Source: Chryseobacterium bernardetii | Lineage (GTDB): Bacteria; Bacteroidota; Bacteroidia; Flavobacteriales; Weeksellaceae | DNA: 64,000 nucleotides | Direction of reading: 5' to 3' | NCBI RefSeq assembly: GCF_003815975.1 | Contig: NZ_CP033932.1 | Coordinates: 1,674,001 to 1,738,000, forward strand | Part shown: positions 36,846 to 46,151 of the stretch, one piece after another | Position numbering within the stretch: position 1 is the stretch's first letter | How the letters are laid out: each line of letters opens with the position of its first letter | Translations under genes and position numbers: made by a program | Notes under the pieces: model-generated | What the model saw: only the letters and a program-made list of their open reading frames with translations | The model's database searches: none | Told to the model about the DNA's origin: nothing

Positions 36846-37634
36846 ATGGAGAATTTTACCGAAACAAATCAAGAAATTGTCAATGGTACGATGACTTATG
36901 CAGAAGGTCCTATTGGAAACAAATTTGAGAACCTGCTTGAAGGTCAGGAACTTATTGGAATTGCAGCTGCCCTGGCAGAAAGTTTTATTAATAAAGCTAA
37001 AAAGGATATGCTGCCTTTTATGAGGAGTCACGATCTTAATTTCAATAAAGAAGGCATTTATGAAGTAAGTTATTCATTATTGGATAATATTCGGGAACTT
37101 ATGGAAGAAAATAAGGCAACTTATTTAACCTTTACTTTTGTGGAAATATCACCCAACAATCCCAGATTACAAGTTACCCCATATTCCGAGGCAGGTATGA
37201 TATATATGATTGCTTCTTTACAAACACAAGACAAGACAACGATTGGAGAACATAATTATCTTATCATCAATGCTAATCAACAGCTCTCATTGAAAGATCT
37301 TAAAATTTCAAACAAAGATTTTGAGGATCTTAAGATAACATATAAAGAACATGGCAGGCTCATCATGGATGCATATTTTAGAGGTAAAACCAATACTCTT
37401 TCTATCAGTTATCATATTGTGGATTTAATAGATACTTTACATAAGGAGTCTTGTAATAAATTTATTGTAAATCTTAGCACGATTAGTGATGTAAAGAAAT
37501 TAGTAGCTGAAGAGAGACTTGGTACAATTAAGGAAGCTCAATACAGGGCGCATTTTGAATCACATTTAGACCAAATGACATTAGTTTTTAAGGGGAATAA
37601 TAATTATTATGATATGGGCTCATTATATCCGTAA
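36846..37634 (+). CDS. Protein of unknown function in the two-component operon (262 aa)
   Basis: I recognise no family. There is no signal peptide or membrane helix, so the product should be cytoplasmic. It has mixed alpha/beta content: the N-terminal half includes LIGIAAALAESFINKAKKDM and a long helix, followed by strands such as NKATYLTFTFVEISPNNPRL, then LSISYHIVDLIDTL and NKFIVNLSTISDVKKLV. It lies 6 bp after the response regulator and 2 bp before the membrane protein gene, so it is almost certainly part of the signalling unit. An adaptor or effector-sensing role is inference only. Confidence 0.6.
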   Translation: MENFTETNQEIVNGTMTYAEGPIGNKFENLLEGQELIGIAAALAESFINKAKKDMLPFMRSHDLNFNKEGIYEVSYSLLDNIRELMEENKATYLTFTFVEISPNNPRLQVTPYSEAGMIYMIASLQTQDKTTIGEHNYLIINANQQLSLKDLKISNKDFEDLKITYKEHGRLIMDAYFRGKTNTLSISYHIVDLIDTLHKESCNKFIVNLSTISDVKKLVAEERLGTIKEAQYRAHFESHLDQMTLVFKGNNNYYDMGSLYP

Positions 37635-37636
37635 AA

Positions 37637-38272
37637 ATGTTATTTCAGATATTATATTTAACAGTACTTTTTACAGTCACTGTAAAGTCAATAGTTTTAG
37701 CTGGAAAGAAAGGACTTTCCAGTCAAAACTATTTTGCTGTTTTTCTATTGGTTTCTCTTGGATTGGAGTTGTATGGGCATTATAAAATTTATATCAGAGA
37801 GTTTGATTTTGCTTATCTGTTCAATTATTATAGTATTTTCATGATTATATTCTTTTATATATACTATAGCCGGATATTTTCCAGACAGCTAAGAATAGTT
37901 TCTTTCGTTTTAGTTATCGCAATCCTTACTTACATTCTATTGTTTGTAAAGTTTTATGGTGGAGATTATGCCAATGAACTGGGAATATTAGTCTGCTTCT
38001 ATTTTATTATTAATGCTTTGGTTTGGCTCTATAACAGGATTAAAAACTTTGATGCTGTCAAAATTACTGATGATCCTCACTTTTGGGTATCATCCGGACT
38101 GCTTTTTTGGAGCATTTTTTTTATTTTCAGATCCATTCCAATGTATTTTTTTAAAGATAATGATCCTGCTTTTTTACAGGTTCTAAAGAATATACAGTAT
38201 GGTGTGAATATTTTGATGTATACGATGTTCTATATTGCTCTAAATAAATTTAGAAAATCGATGGAATTATGA
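37637..38272 (+). CDS. Polytopic membrane protein, candidate sensor
   Basis: The 211-residue product consists of about six or seven hydrophobic helices, for example FQILYLTVLFTVTVKSIVLA, FLLVSLGLELYGH and YFIINALVWLYNRI. It has no recognised domain. The stop overlaps the start of the kinase gene (ATGA), so the two are translationally coupled, and the kinase itself has only one membrane helix and no input domain. A split sensor, with this protein detecting the stimulus, is a reasonable inference. Confidence 0.65.
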   Translation: MLFQILYLTVLFTVTVKSIVLAGKKGLSSQNYFAVFLLVSLGLELYGHYKIYIREFDFAYLFNYYSIFMIIFFYIYYSRIFSRQLRIVSFVLVIAILTYILLFVKFYGGDYANELGILVCFYFIINALVWLYNRIKNFDAVKITDDPHFWVSSGLLFWSIFFIFRSIPMYFFKDNDPAFLQVLKNIQYGVNILMYTMFYIALNKFRKSMEL

Positions 38273-39057
38273 AGCAGTTACCCGATACAATCAGATTAAC
38301 CTATATTATTGCAGCAATTTTGCTCATAATATTTGTTGTATTTATTGTTTTGGTTATTATTTTGTACAATAAAAAGCAGATCTTTTTTATTCAGCAGCAA
38401 CGTCTCAAAGAAGCAGAGCATCAAAACCAGCTTCTTCAAAAAGAACTTGAACAGCAAAGGTCTATTAAAAAGGAAAGAGAGCGAATTTCCCATGATATGC
38501 ACGATGATCTTGGTGCCGGTATTTCAGCACTGAAACTTCAGGCTGAGTTCCTGAAATATAAAATTGAGGACAATGAGCTTCAGAATGATATTGAAGAATT
38601 ACTGAAAACCTCAGAAGAAATGAATATTTCCATGCGGGAAATGCTTTGGAGCCTGAATTCAGGAAATGATACATTAGGCAGCTTTATTGAGTATGCTATA
38701 TTGTACGCCGGAAGCTTCTTAAAGAAAACGAAGATAGTATTTCATTCAGAATGTGAAGATATTGTTTCTGATACTCCTATTTCTACAGAGTTGAGACGTA
38801 ACCTGTTTTTATGCTTAAAAGAAGCTGTTAATAATGTATATAAGCATAGTGGGGCAACCGCTTTAAAGTTGTCATTTTTCCAAAACAGGAATAAATTCTT
38901 AATGACCATTGAAGATAACGGTATAGGCATTCCTGATAACCAGCCACCAGGAAACGGACTTCGTAATATGAAACGAAGAATGAATGAAACAGAAGGAGAT
39001 TGCCACATACTCTCTGCAAGTTCAGGAACGAATCTTACCTTTGAAGTAAAATTATAA
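38269..39057 (+). CDS. Sensor histidine kinase (HisKA_3 type)
   Basis: The 262-residue kinase has one membrane helix (about residues 12-33), a coiled-coil linker rich in Gln/Glu, and an H-box RERISHDMHDDLGAGISALK with the likely phospho-His about 78. The ATPase part shows LKEAVNNVYKHSGATALKLS (N box, near 184) and EDNGIGIPD with GNGLRNMKRRM (G boxes). This type pairs with NarL/FixJ regulators, matching the first gene of the operon. No sensory domain is present, so input probably comes from the overlapping membrane protein gene. Confidence 0.9.
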   Translation: MKQLPDTIRLTYIIAAILLIIFVVFIVLVIILYNKKQIFFIQQQRLKEAEHQNQLLQKELEQQRSIKKERERISHDMHDDLGAGISALKLQAEFLKYKIEDNELQNDIEELLKTSEEMNISMREMLWSLNSGNDTLGSFIEYAILYAGSFLKKTKIVFHSECEDIVSDTPISTELRRNLFLCLKEAVNNVYKHSGATALKLSFFQNRNKFLMTIEDNGIGIPDNQPPGNGLRNMKRRMNETEGDCHILSASSGTNLTFEVKL

Positions 39058-39067
39058 TCACCCTTTT

Positions 39068-39104
39068 GTGTAATTGACAGGTGTCTTTTTTAGAAAGAAC
39101 TTTG
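39068..39104 (+). promoter_or_regulatory. Second GTGTAATTGAC promoter
   Basis: GTGTAATTGAC (39068-39078), 18 bp, GAACTTTG (39097-39104). It copies the box and spacing seen before the response regulator (36153-36189) and drives the two genes at 39124 and 39510. Confidence 0.6.
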
Positions 39105-39123
39105 AATAATAAAACTGATAGCC

Positions 39124-39504
39124 ATGAAAACTTTAATAAAAAAATCAATTAAAACTTTTAAACCGGCTGAAGCTGATACAAATTATGTTTTAGTAATCAC
39201 TATTTCTACTGAAGCTCAGGTAAATACTAATGTAAGATATCTAGCCACAACCAATGATCTCTACGATGGATCTGATGATGTAATACATATAAATGTTGTA
39301 AAGGGTGAAAAACTGAGAGTTCGTCATATATTTGATTTTAGTGGCGTCCATACAGACCTTTTAGATAATGCTATGCAGCATGCTACCATCACATATACCT
39401 TGCTTGGCCAGGAGAATAGAGTGAAGCCTTTTGAAAATAATACAAAAGATGATCTGAGTTCAATGAAAAGAATTATCAGCGTAAAAGTGATAACTGTAAA
39501 ATAA
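39124..39504 (+). CDS. Protein of unknown function (126 aa)
   Basis: No family recognised. The product has no signal peptide or membrane helix and is predicted to be beta-rich, with VLVITISTEAQVNTNVRYLA, HINVVKGEKLRVRHIFDF and a final KRIISVKVITVK. It is separated from the kinase by 66 bp holding its own promoter with the shared GTGTAATTGAC box, and lies 5 bp before the 407-aa gene. It is therefore a likely output of the response regulator. Confidence 0.6.
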   Translation: MKTLIKKSIKTFKPAEADTNYVLVITISTEAQVNTNVRYLATTNDLYDGSDDVIHINVVKGEKLRVRHIFDFSGVHTDLLDNAMQHATITYTLLGQENRVKPFENNTKDDLSSMKRIISVKVITVK

Positions 39505-39509
39505 AGATC

Positions 39510-40733
39510 ATGAAAAAGATAGTTTTAATGGTGTTAACTTTTATAGCCATACATGGATATAAATCACAAAATAAAGAGACCGAAGTAAAGAAAATTGATG
39601 TAGAGCTTAAAGAACTTGCTATTTCAAATCCTGCATCTATTATTCTGTTGGGAATTTCTCCTTCTGAGTTAGAAACTCCAAAGTCAAAAAAAGCAATTGC
39701 TTTAAGCCTGGTCAATTCATTTAAGAAAAATGAAGGAATTCCGGATACCTATGCATTTGAAATTACCCCATATTGGCTGTTACGTTCTAAAAACATGAAT
39801 TCACTCAAATATGCAGGATTAAAAGAAGATAAGGAAAAGATATATAAACAGAATATTTTTAATGAACTGAACAGAGCTTCCTTTTCGTTAGGGTTTGTAA
39901 GAGACCTGACTTTAAATTCAGGAGATAATATCAAGAATCCTGCCTTTGCCATAAGTGTAAGAGGAACTTTAATTAAGATTAGAACCCAGGATAATATCAA
40001 AAAAATAATAAAAGAAGATTCTGCGAAAAAAGCTCAATTAAAGTTGGTTAGTAAATATTTAAGCGACAAAGAATTAGAAGCTGAACAAAAATGTATTGAT
40101 GAAGGTTTAAGTGATTCAGATTGTGAAGATTTGTTAGAAGGCAGCTTAAGCAAGCTATTAAAAAAGTATGAAGAAGGTGAAAATGGGCTCAAAAATGTCG
40201 ATTATTACAGAAGCCTTTTAGAAGCCTCTCCATTACTTGCTGTAGATTTTGCCGGTGGATACAGTACTTTTTTTTCTGATAATAAATTTTCTAGCAATCA
40301 TTTTGGAAAGTTAGGATTCTGGTTAACGCTGAATAGCGGAATCGATTTCACAAATAAAAAGAAACCAGAGGAAGAAAAGAAGCTTAATTTCTATGGAATA
40401 GTTCGGTATCTTGATGACAGAACGATGATGGATGACAATCAACAGTTTTTTAAGACCAGGAATTATGATTTTGGAGGCAAAGCAGAATTAACCTATAAAA
40501 GGTTTTCCATCTCATGGGAATATATTTATCGCATCAACGATATTGAAAATACATTCCGGTCCAATGGTGTGCTAGCCTATAAAGTTTCGGATAAAATATA
40601 CATTAATGCTGCATTTGGTAAAAATTATGGAGAGAAAGATAATCTTATTTCCTTTTTAGGTCTTAATTGGGGATTAGATTCCGAAAAGCCGGCTGTTTTT
40701 ATAGATCCTCCTACTGAAAAAAAGATTGAATAG
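39510..40733 (+). CDS. Secreted/outer-membrane protein of unknown function (407 aa)
   Basis: An N-terminal signal (MKKIVLMVLTFIAIHGYKSQ) is followed by a region with NPASIILLGISPSELETPKS and PDTYAFEITPYWLLRS, then strand-rich segments such as RASFSLGFVRDLTL and FAISVRGTLIKI. A charged helical insert containing Cys and LSDSDCEDLLEGSLSKLLKK occupies about residues 180-225, and the C-terminal third again looks like barrel strands (ISWEYIYRINDIENT, DKIYINAAFGKNYG). An outer-membrane barrel is likely; the function is unknown. It is the last gene controlled by the second GTGTAATTGAC promoter. Confidence 0.6.
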   Translation: MKKIVLMVLTFIAIHGYKSQNKETEVKKIDVELKELAISNPASIILLGISPSELETPKSKKAIALSLVNSFKKNEGIPDTYAFEITPYWLLRSKNMNSLKYAGLKEDKEKIYKQNIFNELNRASFSLGFVRDLTLNSGDNIKNPAFAISVRGTLIKIRTQDNIKKIIKEDSAKKAQLKLVSKYLSDKELEAEQKCIDEGLSDSDCEDLLEGSLSKLLKKYEEGENGLKNVDYYRSLLEASPLLAVDFAGGYSTFFSDNKFSSNHFGKLGFWLTLNSGIDFTNKKKPEEEKKLNFYGIVRYLDDRTMMDDNQQFFKTRNYDFGGKAELTYKRFSISWEYIYRINDIENTFRSNGVLAYKVSDKIYINAAFGKNYGEKDNLISFLGLNWGLDSEKPAVFIDPPTEKKIE

Positions 40734-40754
40734 TAATATTATACTTTAAAAATA

Positions 40755-40789
40755 AAACCCTTTTTTGATTTGATGTCGAAAAAGGGTTT
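40755..40789. terminator. Hairpin terminator after the 407-aa gene
   Basis: AAACCCTTTTT (40755-40765) pairs with AAAAAGGGTTT (40779-40789). It lies 21 bp past the stop; there is no extended T tail on the + strand, so it may work mainly by its A/T-rich stem. Confidence 0.6.
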
Positions 40790-40895
40790 CTGTTGCATTA
40801 AAACAAGAGTTTATCATAATATAAATTAACTAAAATTTAACTTGGAATTATCTCAAAAAAAAACGGTGAAATACCCCTAAAAGTTAAATTTTGAT

Positions 40896-40903
40896 TAAAT
40901 TTG
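40896..40903 (+). promoter_or_regulatory. -7 promoter box of enolase
   Basis: TAAATTTG matches TAnnTTTG and lies 22 bp before the eno ATG. No clear -33 TTG is present at the usual distance. Confidence 0.5.
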
Positions 40904-40922
40904 TCTAAACTAAAAAAATTAA

Positions 40923-42218
<1,296 letters not shown>

Positions 42219-42233
42219 TCGAATTTATAAATA

Positions 42234-42266
42234 ACGGCAAGCGATAATTTTTGTTTGCCGTATTTT
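42234..42266 (+). terminator. Hairpin between eno and gltA
   Basis: ACGGCAA (42234-42240) pairs with TTGCCGT (42255-42261), followed by ATTTTA. The right arm overlaps a TTTG (42254-42257) that stands 20 bp from a TATATTTA (42278-42285), a possible gltA promoter. Confidence 0.55.
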
Positions 42267-42302
42267 ATGGAAAGTGGTATATTTAAAAAAAATAAATAAA
42301 TA

Positions 42303-43589
42303 ATGTCAGACAACAAAGTAATATTGAATTACGCAGGTAATTCATATGAATATCCAATTGTGGATAGTACTATCGGAGACAGAGGGATTGATATTTCAAA
42401 ATTAAGAGACCAGACAGGTTTAATCACTCTGGATTTAGGTTACAAAAATACAGGAGCTACTATTAGCGACATCACTTACTTAGACGGAGATAAAGGAGAG
42501 TTATTCTACAGAGGTTATCCAATTGAGCAGATTGCTGAAAAATCTAACTTCACTGAAGTAATGTATCTTTTATTACATGGAGAATTACCTACTCAGGACC
42601 AATTTGCTTCTTTCGAAAACAACATTAAAAAATATAACTTTATTGCAGACGAGATGAAAAAAATCATCGACGTTTTCCCTCGCTCTGCTCACCCTATGGG
42701 AGTTTTATCTTCTTTAACTTCCGCTTTAACAGCTTTCAACCCGAAAGCCGTTAACGTAAACTCTAAAGAAGAAATGGATCATGCTGCAGAGCTTATGATC
42801 GCTAAGTTCTCTCACCTTTGTGCATGGACTTACAGAAAGACTCAAGGTTTACCATTAAACCACGGTGATAACAACCTAAACTACGTAGAAAACTTCTACA
42901 AAATGGCATTCAGATTACCAAACGCTGACTTCGAAATCGATCCGGTAGTTGTAAATGCATTAGATAAATTACTAATCCTTCACGCAGATCACGAGCAAAA
43001 CTGTTCTACTTCTACAGTAAGAATGGTAGGTTCTGCTCACACAGGTCTTTTCGCTTCTATCTCTGCTGGGGTATCTGCACTTTGGGGACCACTTCACGGT
43101 GGTGCTAACCAGGCTGTAATCGAAATGCTTGAGCTTATCGAGAAAGATGGTGGTGATGTATCTAAATATGTTGCTAAAGCGAAAGATAAAAACGATAACT
43201 TCCGTCTAATGGGATTCGGACACAGAGTTTACAAAAACTTCGACCCAAGAGCGAAGATTATCAAGAAAGCTGCTGATGATATCCTTAAAGCATTAGGTAT
43301 CCAGGATAAAGCTCTTGATATTGCAATGCAGTTAGAAAGAGTAGCACTTGAAGACGAATACTTCGTAGAAAGAAAACTATATCCAAACGTAGACTTCTAT
43401 TCAGGTATCATTTACAGAGCATTAGGAATTCCTACAGAAATGTTCACTGTAATGTTTGCATTAGGAAGACTACCAGGATGGATCTCTCAATGGAAAGAAA
43501 TGAGATTGAAAGGAGACCCAATCGGAAGACCAAGACAGGTTTACCAAGGTGCTCAGCAAAGAAACTATATCGATATTGCAAGCAGATAA
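42303..43589 (+). CDS. gltA: Citrate synthase
   Basis: Citrate synthase (428 aa) condenses oxaloacetate with acetyl-CoA at the entry of the TCA cycle. The catalytic triad motifs are LLILHADHEQNCSTSTVRMV, PLHGGANQAVIEML and the Asp in NVDFYSGIIYRALGIP; FGHRVYKNFDPRAK is also present. The roughly 50-residue N-terminal beta domain (YEYPIVDSTIGDRGIDISKL) marks the Gram-negative hexameric type I enzyme, which is NADH-inhibited in E. coli. It is full length. Confidence 0.97.
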   Translation: MSDNKVILNYAGNSYEYPIVDSTIGDRGIDISKLRDQTGLITLDLGYKNTGATISDITYLDGDKGELFYRGYPIEQIAEKSNFTEVMYLLLHGELPTQDQFASFENNIKKYNFIADEMKKIIDVFPRSAHPMGVLSSLTSALTAFNPKAVNVNSKEEMDHAAELMIAKFSHLCAWTYRKTQGLPLNHGDNNLNYVENFYKMAFRLPNADFEIDPVVVNALDKLLILHADHEQNCSTSTVRMVGSAHTGLFASISAGVSALWGPLHGGANQAVIEMLELIEKDGGDVSKYVAKAKDKNDNFRLMGFGHRVYKNFDPRAKIIKKAADDILKALGIQDKALDIAMQLERVALEDEYFVERKLYPNVDFYSGIIYRALGIPTEMFTVMFALGRLPGWISQWKEMRLKGDPIGRPRQVYQGAQQRNYIDIASR

Positions 43590-43610
43590 TATTTGCTTTT
43601 ACCATATCAG

Positions 43611-43639
43611 AATCCCAAAGCTTGCTTTGGGATTTTTTT
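43611..43639. terminator. Terminator of gltA
   Basis: AATCCCAAAG (43611-43620) pairs with CTTTGGGATT (43625-43634) on a 4-nt loop and runs into seven T. The convergent esterase gene ends at 43638. Confidence 0.9.
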
Positions 43640-44456
43640 ATTTAAAATGCTGCCTGAAAAAAACAAGATGCTGCTCAATAGAATTTCTCCAATATTTTGT
43701 ATTATGATTTCCCGGCTGAGAAATGAATGTAATGGGAATTTTCAGGCTGTCAGCAATATTCCTGATTTCAATGGTAGATGGATAAAGTATATCTTCCAAA
43801 CCACAGTCTATTAAAAAAGGATTTCCTTTATTATAGGTTTTTAACAGTGTTGAAATATTATACTGCTTCCATTCGTCCGGCGAACCAAGTATTTTGTTCA
43901 GGTCATCAGTAATCCTTTCTGTATTAAAGAATTGCAAGCTCGCATTCCTCATAATATCAGGATCCAGGGAAAAAGCACCACTAGTACTTCCTGCAGTATT
44001 AAAATAATCCTGATGAAGTAAAAAATATCGGATAGCACCATATCCTCCCATACTCAATCCGCTGATGAAAATATTCTTTTTGTCAATATTGAAATTTTTA
44101 TGAACCTTGGGTACCAGCTCCTTAAAAAAGAAATCTTCAGCTCTTGCTCCTTTATCATAAGGACTGTTGATGTACCACGTGGTAAACCCGTCCGGGCAGA
44201 CAATAATCATTTTATATTGATCAGAAAACCTATGAAGGCTTGCTGTTTGTGACCATTGACGATAATTTTCACTGTATCCGTGTAATAAATAGACTAATGG
44301 ATACTTCTCTGTCTTGTTATAGGTTTCAGGTTTGAAAATAAGTACAGTATCCGGTTTTGACATAAATTCCGATTTCAGGATCCATTGTTCCTGCGCTTTG
44401 AAGAGTTGCAGGCCTAGTACAAGACCAATAACCAGCAGAATATTTTTTATACTCAT
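43638..44456 (-). CDS. Secreted esterase of the esterase D/PHB-depolymerase-like family
   Basis: A 272-residue alpha/beta hydrolase (PF00756-like) with a signal peptide (MSIKNILLVIGLVLGLQLFK, cleavage after KA). It shows YPLVYLLHGYSENYRQW (oxyanion region), SGLSMGGYGAIR with the nucleophile Ser about 135 and a late SQPGNHNTKYW with His about 251; the acid is probably in LIDCGLEDILYPS. The family includes S-formylglutathione hydrolase, feruloyl and acetyl-xylan esterases; secretion favours a carbohydrate or ester substrate. Single gene, divergent from an HxlR regulator. Confidence 0.85.
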   Translation of the reverse strand: MSIKNILLVIGLVLGLQLFKAQEQWILKSEFMSKPDTVLIFKPETYNKTEKYPLVYLLHGYSENYRQWSQTASLHRFSDQYKMIIVCPDGFTTWYINSPYDKGARAEDFFFKELVPKVHKNFNIDKKNIFISGLSMGGYGAIRYFLLHQDYFNTAGSTSGAFSLDPDIMRNASLQFFNTERITDDLNKILGSPDEWKQYNISTLLKTYNKGNPFLIDCGLEDILYPSTIEIRNIADSLKIPITFISQPGNHNTKYWRNSIEQHLVFFRQHFK

Positions 44457-44532
44457 AATTTTGTAATTTTAATGTAAATTTCTGCAAGTTGCCTGTGGAT
44501 TACAATAACGAACAAAATTGTGAGTGATAATT

Positions 44533-44910
44533 ATGAGAAAAGAAACTTCAACCAATGCAGCAAACGAACAGTTTTTGTTCGGAATTTGTGAACTGAATTC
44601 GGCAGTAAGTATCATCAGTGGACGTTGGAAGTCGCAGATTATTTATTCGATATCAGAGGGAAATAACAGGTTTCATCTTCTAAAGAAAGAATTGCCTAAT
44701 ATTTCTGAGCAGGTTTTAGGGAGACAGCTAAAGGAACTGGAAATCCATAAAATTATCATCAAAAAAGAAATCCCCGGCACCATTCCTGCCGGAATTGAAT
44801 ATATATTGACAAACAAAGGGAAAGATCTTGTACCAATTCTGAAAAACTTATGTGAATGGGGAAAAGAATATGCAGATGGAAAAGAAATACTGATCTGTAA
44901 TATTTCTTAG
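44533..44910 (+). CDS. HxlR-family transcriptional regulator
   Basis: A 125-residue winged-helix regulator. The ATG at 44533 is chosen; three upstream codons start with GTG. Characteristic are CELNSAVSIISGRWKSQIIY (about residues 20-39), FHLLKKELPNISEQVLGRQL (recognition helix) and GIEYILTNKGKDLVPILKN. HxlR proteins often respond to reactive electrophiles or redox state, but no sensing Cys is certain here. It is divergent from the secreted esterase, which it may control. Confidence 0.88.
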   Translation: MRKETSTNAANEQFLFGICELNSAVSIISGRWKSQIIYSISEGNNRFHLLKKELPNISEQVLGRQLKELEIHKIIIKKEIPGTIPAGIEYILTNKGKDLVPILKNLCEWGKEYADGKEILICNIS

Positions 44911-45011
44911 AAAAACATGTATGTTGCTGAAATTGAATTCAATAATTTATTAATTTTGCTTGTATGAAATTATTGGCAGCACAATACTATTAAATAAATA
45001 ACTAAACGATC

Positions 45012-46073
45012 ATGACTTTTGGACAACAGATGTTATTCTTCTTCAGTGCAGTAGGAGCATTCAACGGACTTCTGCTGGGGATTTATCTGCTGTCTGTAAA
45101 AAAACTGAAATATCTCCCGGATTTTTTTCTTGGGCTCCTTTTGCTGATGCTGAGCACAAGAGTAGGAATTGCTGTCTGCATTTACTTTTATCCGGATCTG
45201 CCAAGGATTATCCCGCATCTGGGATTGTCAGCCTTATTTTTTACCGGACCGGCACTCTATTATTATGTGAGATCTTCTTTTCAGCAAGAGCAGTTTGATT
45301 GGAAGAATTGCCAGAAATGGTTTGGGATACTGACTGTTATTTTAGGAACTGTTGGTTTACTGTATTTGGTTTTTCCTGTTACCTGGGAACATTATTTCGG
45401 AACCTTTATTTATACTGTTTGGTCTGTATTTATATTTCTTACGGTGTACCAATACTATACCTTTTCAAAGCATAATCATAAAATCCCAAACAAATTTGTT
45501 CTTCCGGTTCTTATCAGTAATGTGATTATCTTCCTCACGTATCAGCTGATTTCAACGGGTTGGGTGCAAATATATTGTGCAGGAGGAAGCCTTGTATTTT
45601 CATTTGTGCTGTATGCTAATTTTTTGATTTTATTCAATAAAAAATATCAGCAGCTCCCGGCAAAAGAAGCTGGGAGGTACTCCAATAAAAAGATTTCAGA
45701 AGAGCAGGCAGATAATTTTGTTTCCAGGTTAAAAAGATTGATGACCACAGAAGAACTTTATAAAAATCCTAATCTGAAACTGAATGATCTTGCTTCCCGA
45801 ATGAATATTTCTGCTCATCAGCTTTCTCAGCTGCTGAACGATAATTTGGGTAAAAGCTTTTCAACCTACATTAATGAATATCGGATTAATGAAGCCTGTG
45901 AAAAAATAGAAAATGGTTCTTATTTGAAAATTGAAGAGATAGGATATGAGGTGGGGTTTAACTCTAAATCTACTTTCTTTTCAACATTCAAAAAAATCAA
46001 AAATACAACACCTCTTTTGTACAAACAGTCACAAACCCTTACTGAACCTACGTTTCAGAGTTCAAATTTATAA
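45012..46073 (+). CDS. Membrane-anchored AraC-family regulator
   Basis: The 353-residue protein joins an N-terminal membrane domain of about seven helices (MTFGQQMLFFFSAVGAFNGL to FVLYANFLILF) with a C-terminal AraC double helix-turn-helix (LNDLASRMNISAHQLSQLLN and IEEIGYEVGFNSKSTFFSTF, about residues 255-335). This architecture is common in Bacteroidota, where the membrane part is thought to sense an unknown signal. It precedes a beta-barrel receptor by 78 bp and is its probable regulator. Confidence 0.9.
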   Translation: MTFGQQMLFFFSAVGAFNGLLLGIYLLSVKKLKYLPDFFLGLLLLMLSTRVGIAVCIYFYPDLPRIIPHLGLSALFFTGPALYYYVRSSFQQEQFDWKNCQKWFGILTVILGTVGLLYLVFPVTWEHYFGTFIYTVWSVFIFLTVYQYYTFSKHNHKIPNKFVLPVLISNVIIFLTYQLISTGWVQIYCAGGSLVFSFVLYANFLILFNKKYQQLPAKEAGRYSNKKISEEQADNFVSRLKRLMTTEELYKNPNLKLNDLASRMNISAHQLSQLLNDNLGKSFSTYINEYRINEACEKIENGSYLKIEEIGYEVGFNSKSTFFSTFKKIKNTTPLLYKQSQTLTEPTFQSSNL

Positions 46074-46151
46074 TTTCGTACTGCGGAATTTTAATTCCAA
46101 AACCTGATTTTTCTACCATGCCAATACTTTTGATTCATAAAATTAAAAATT

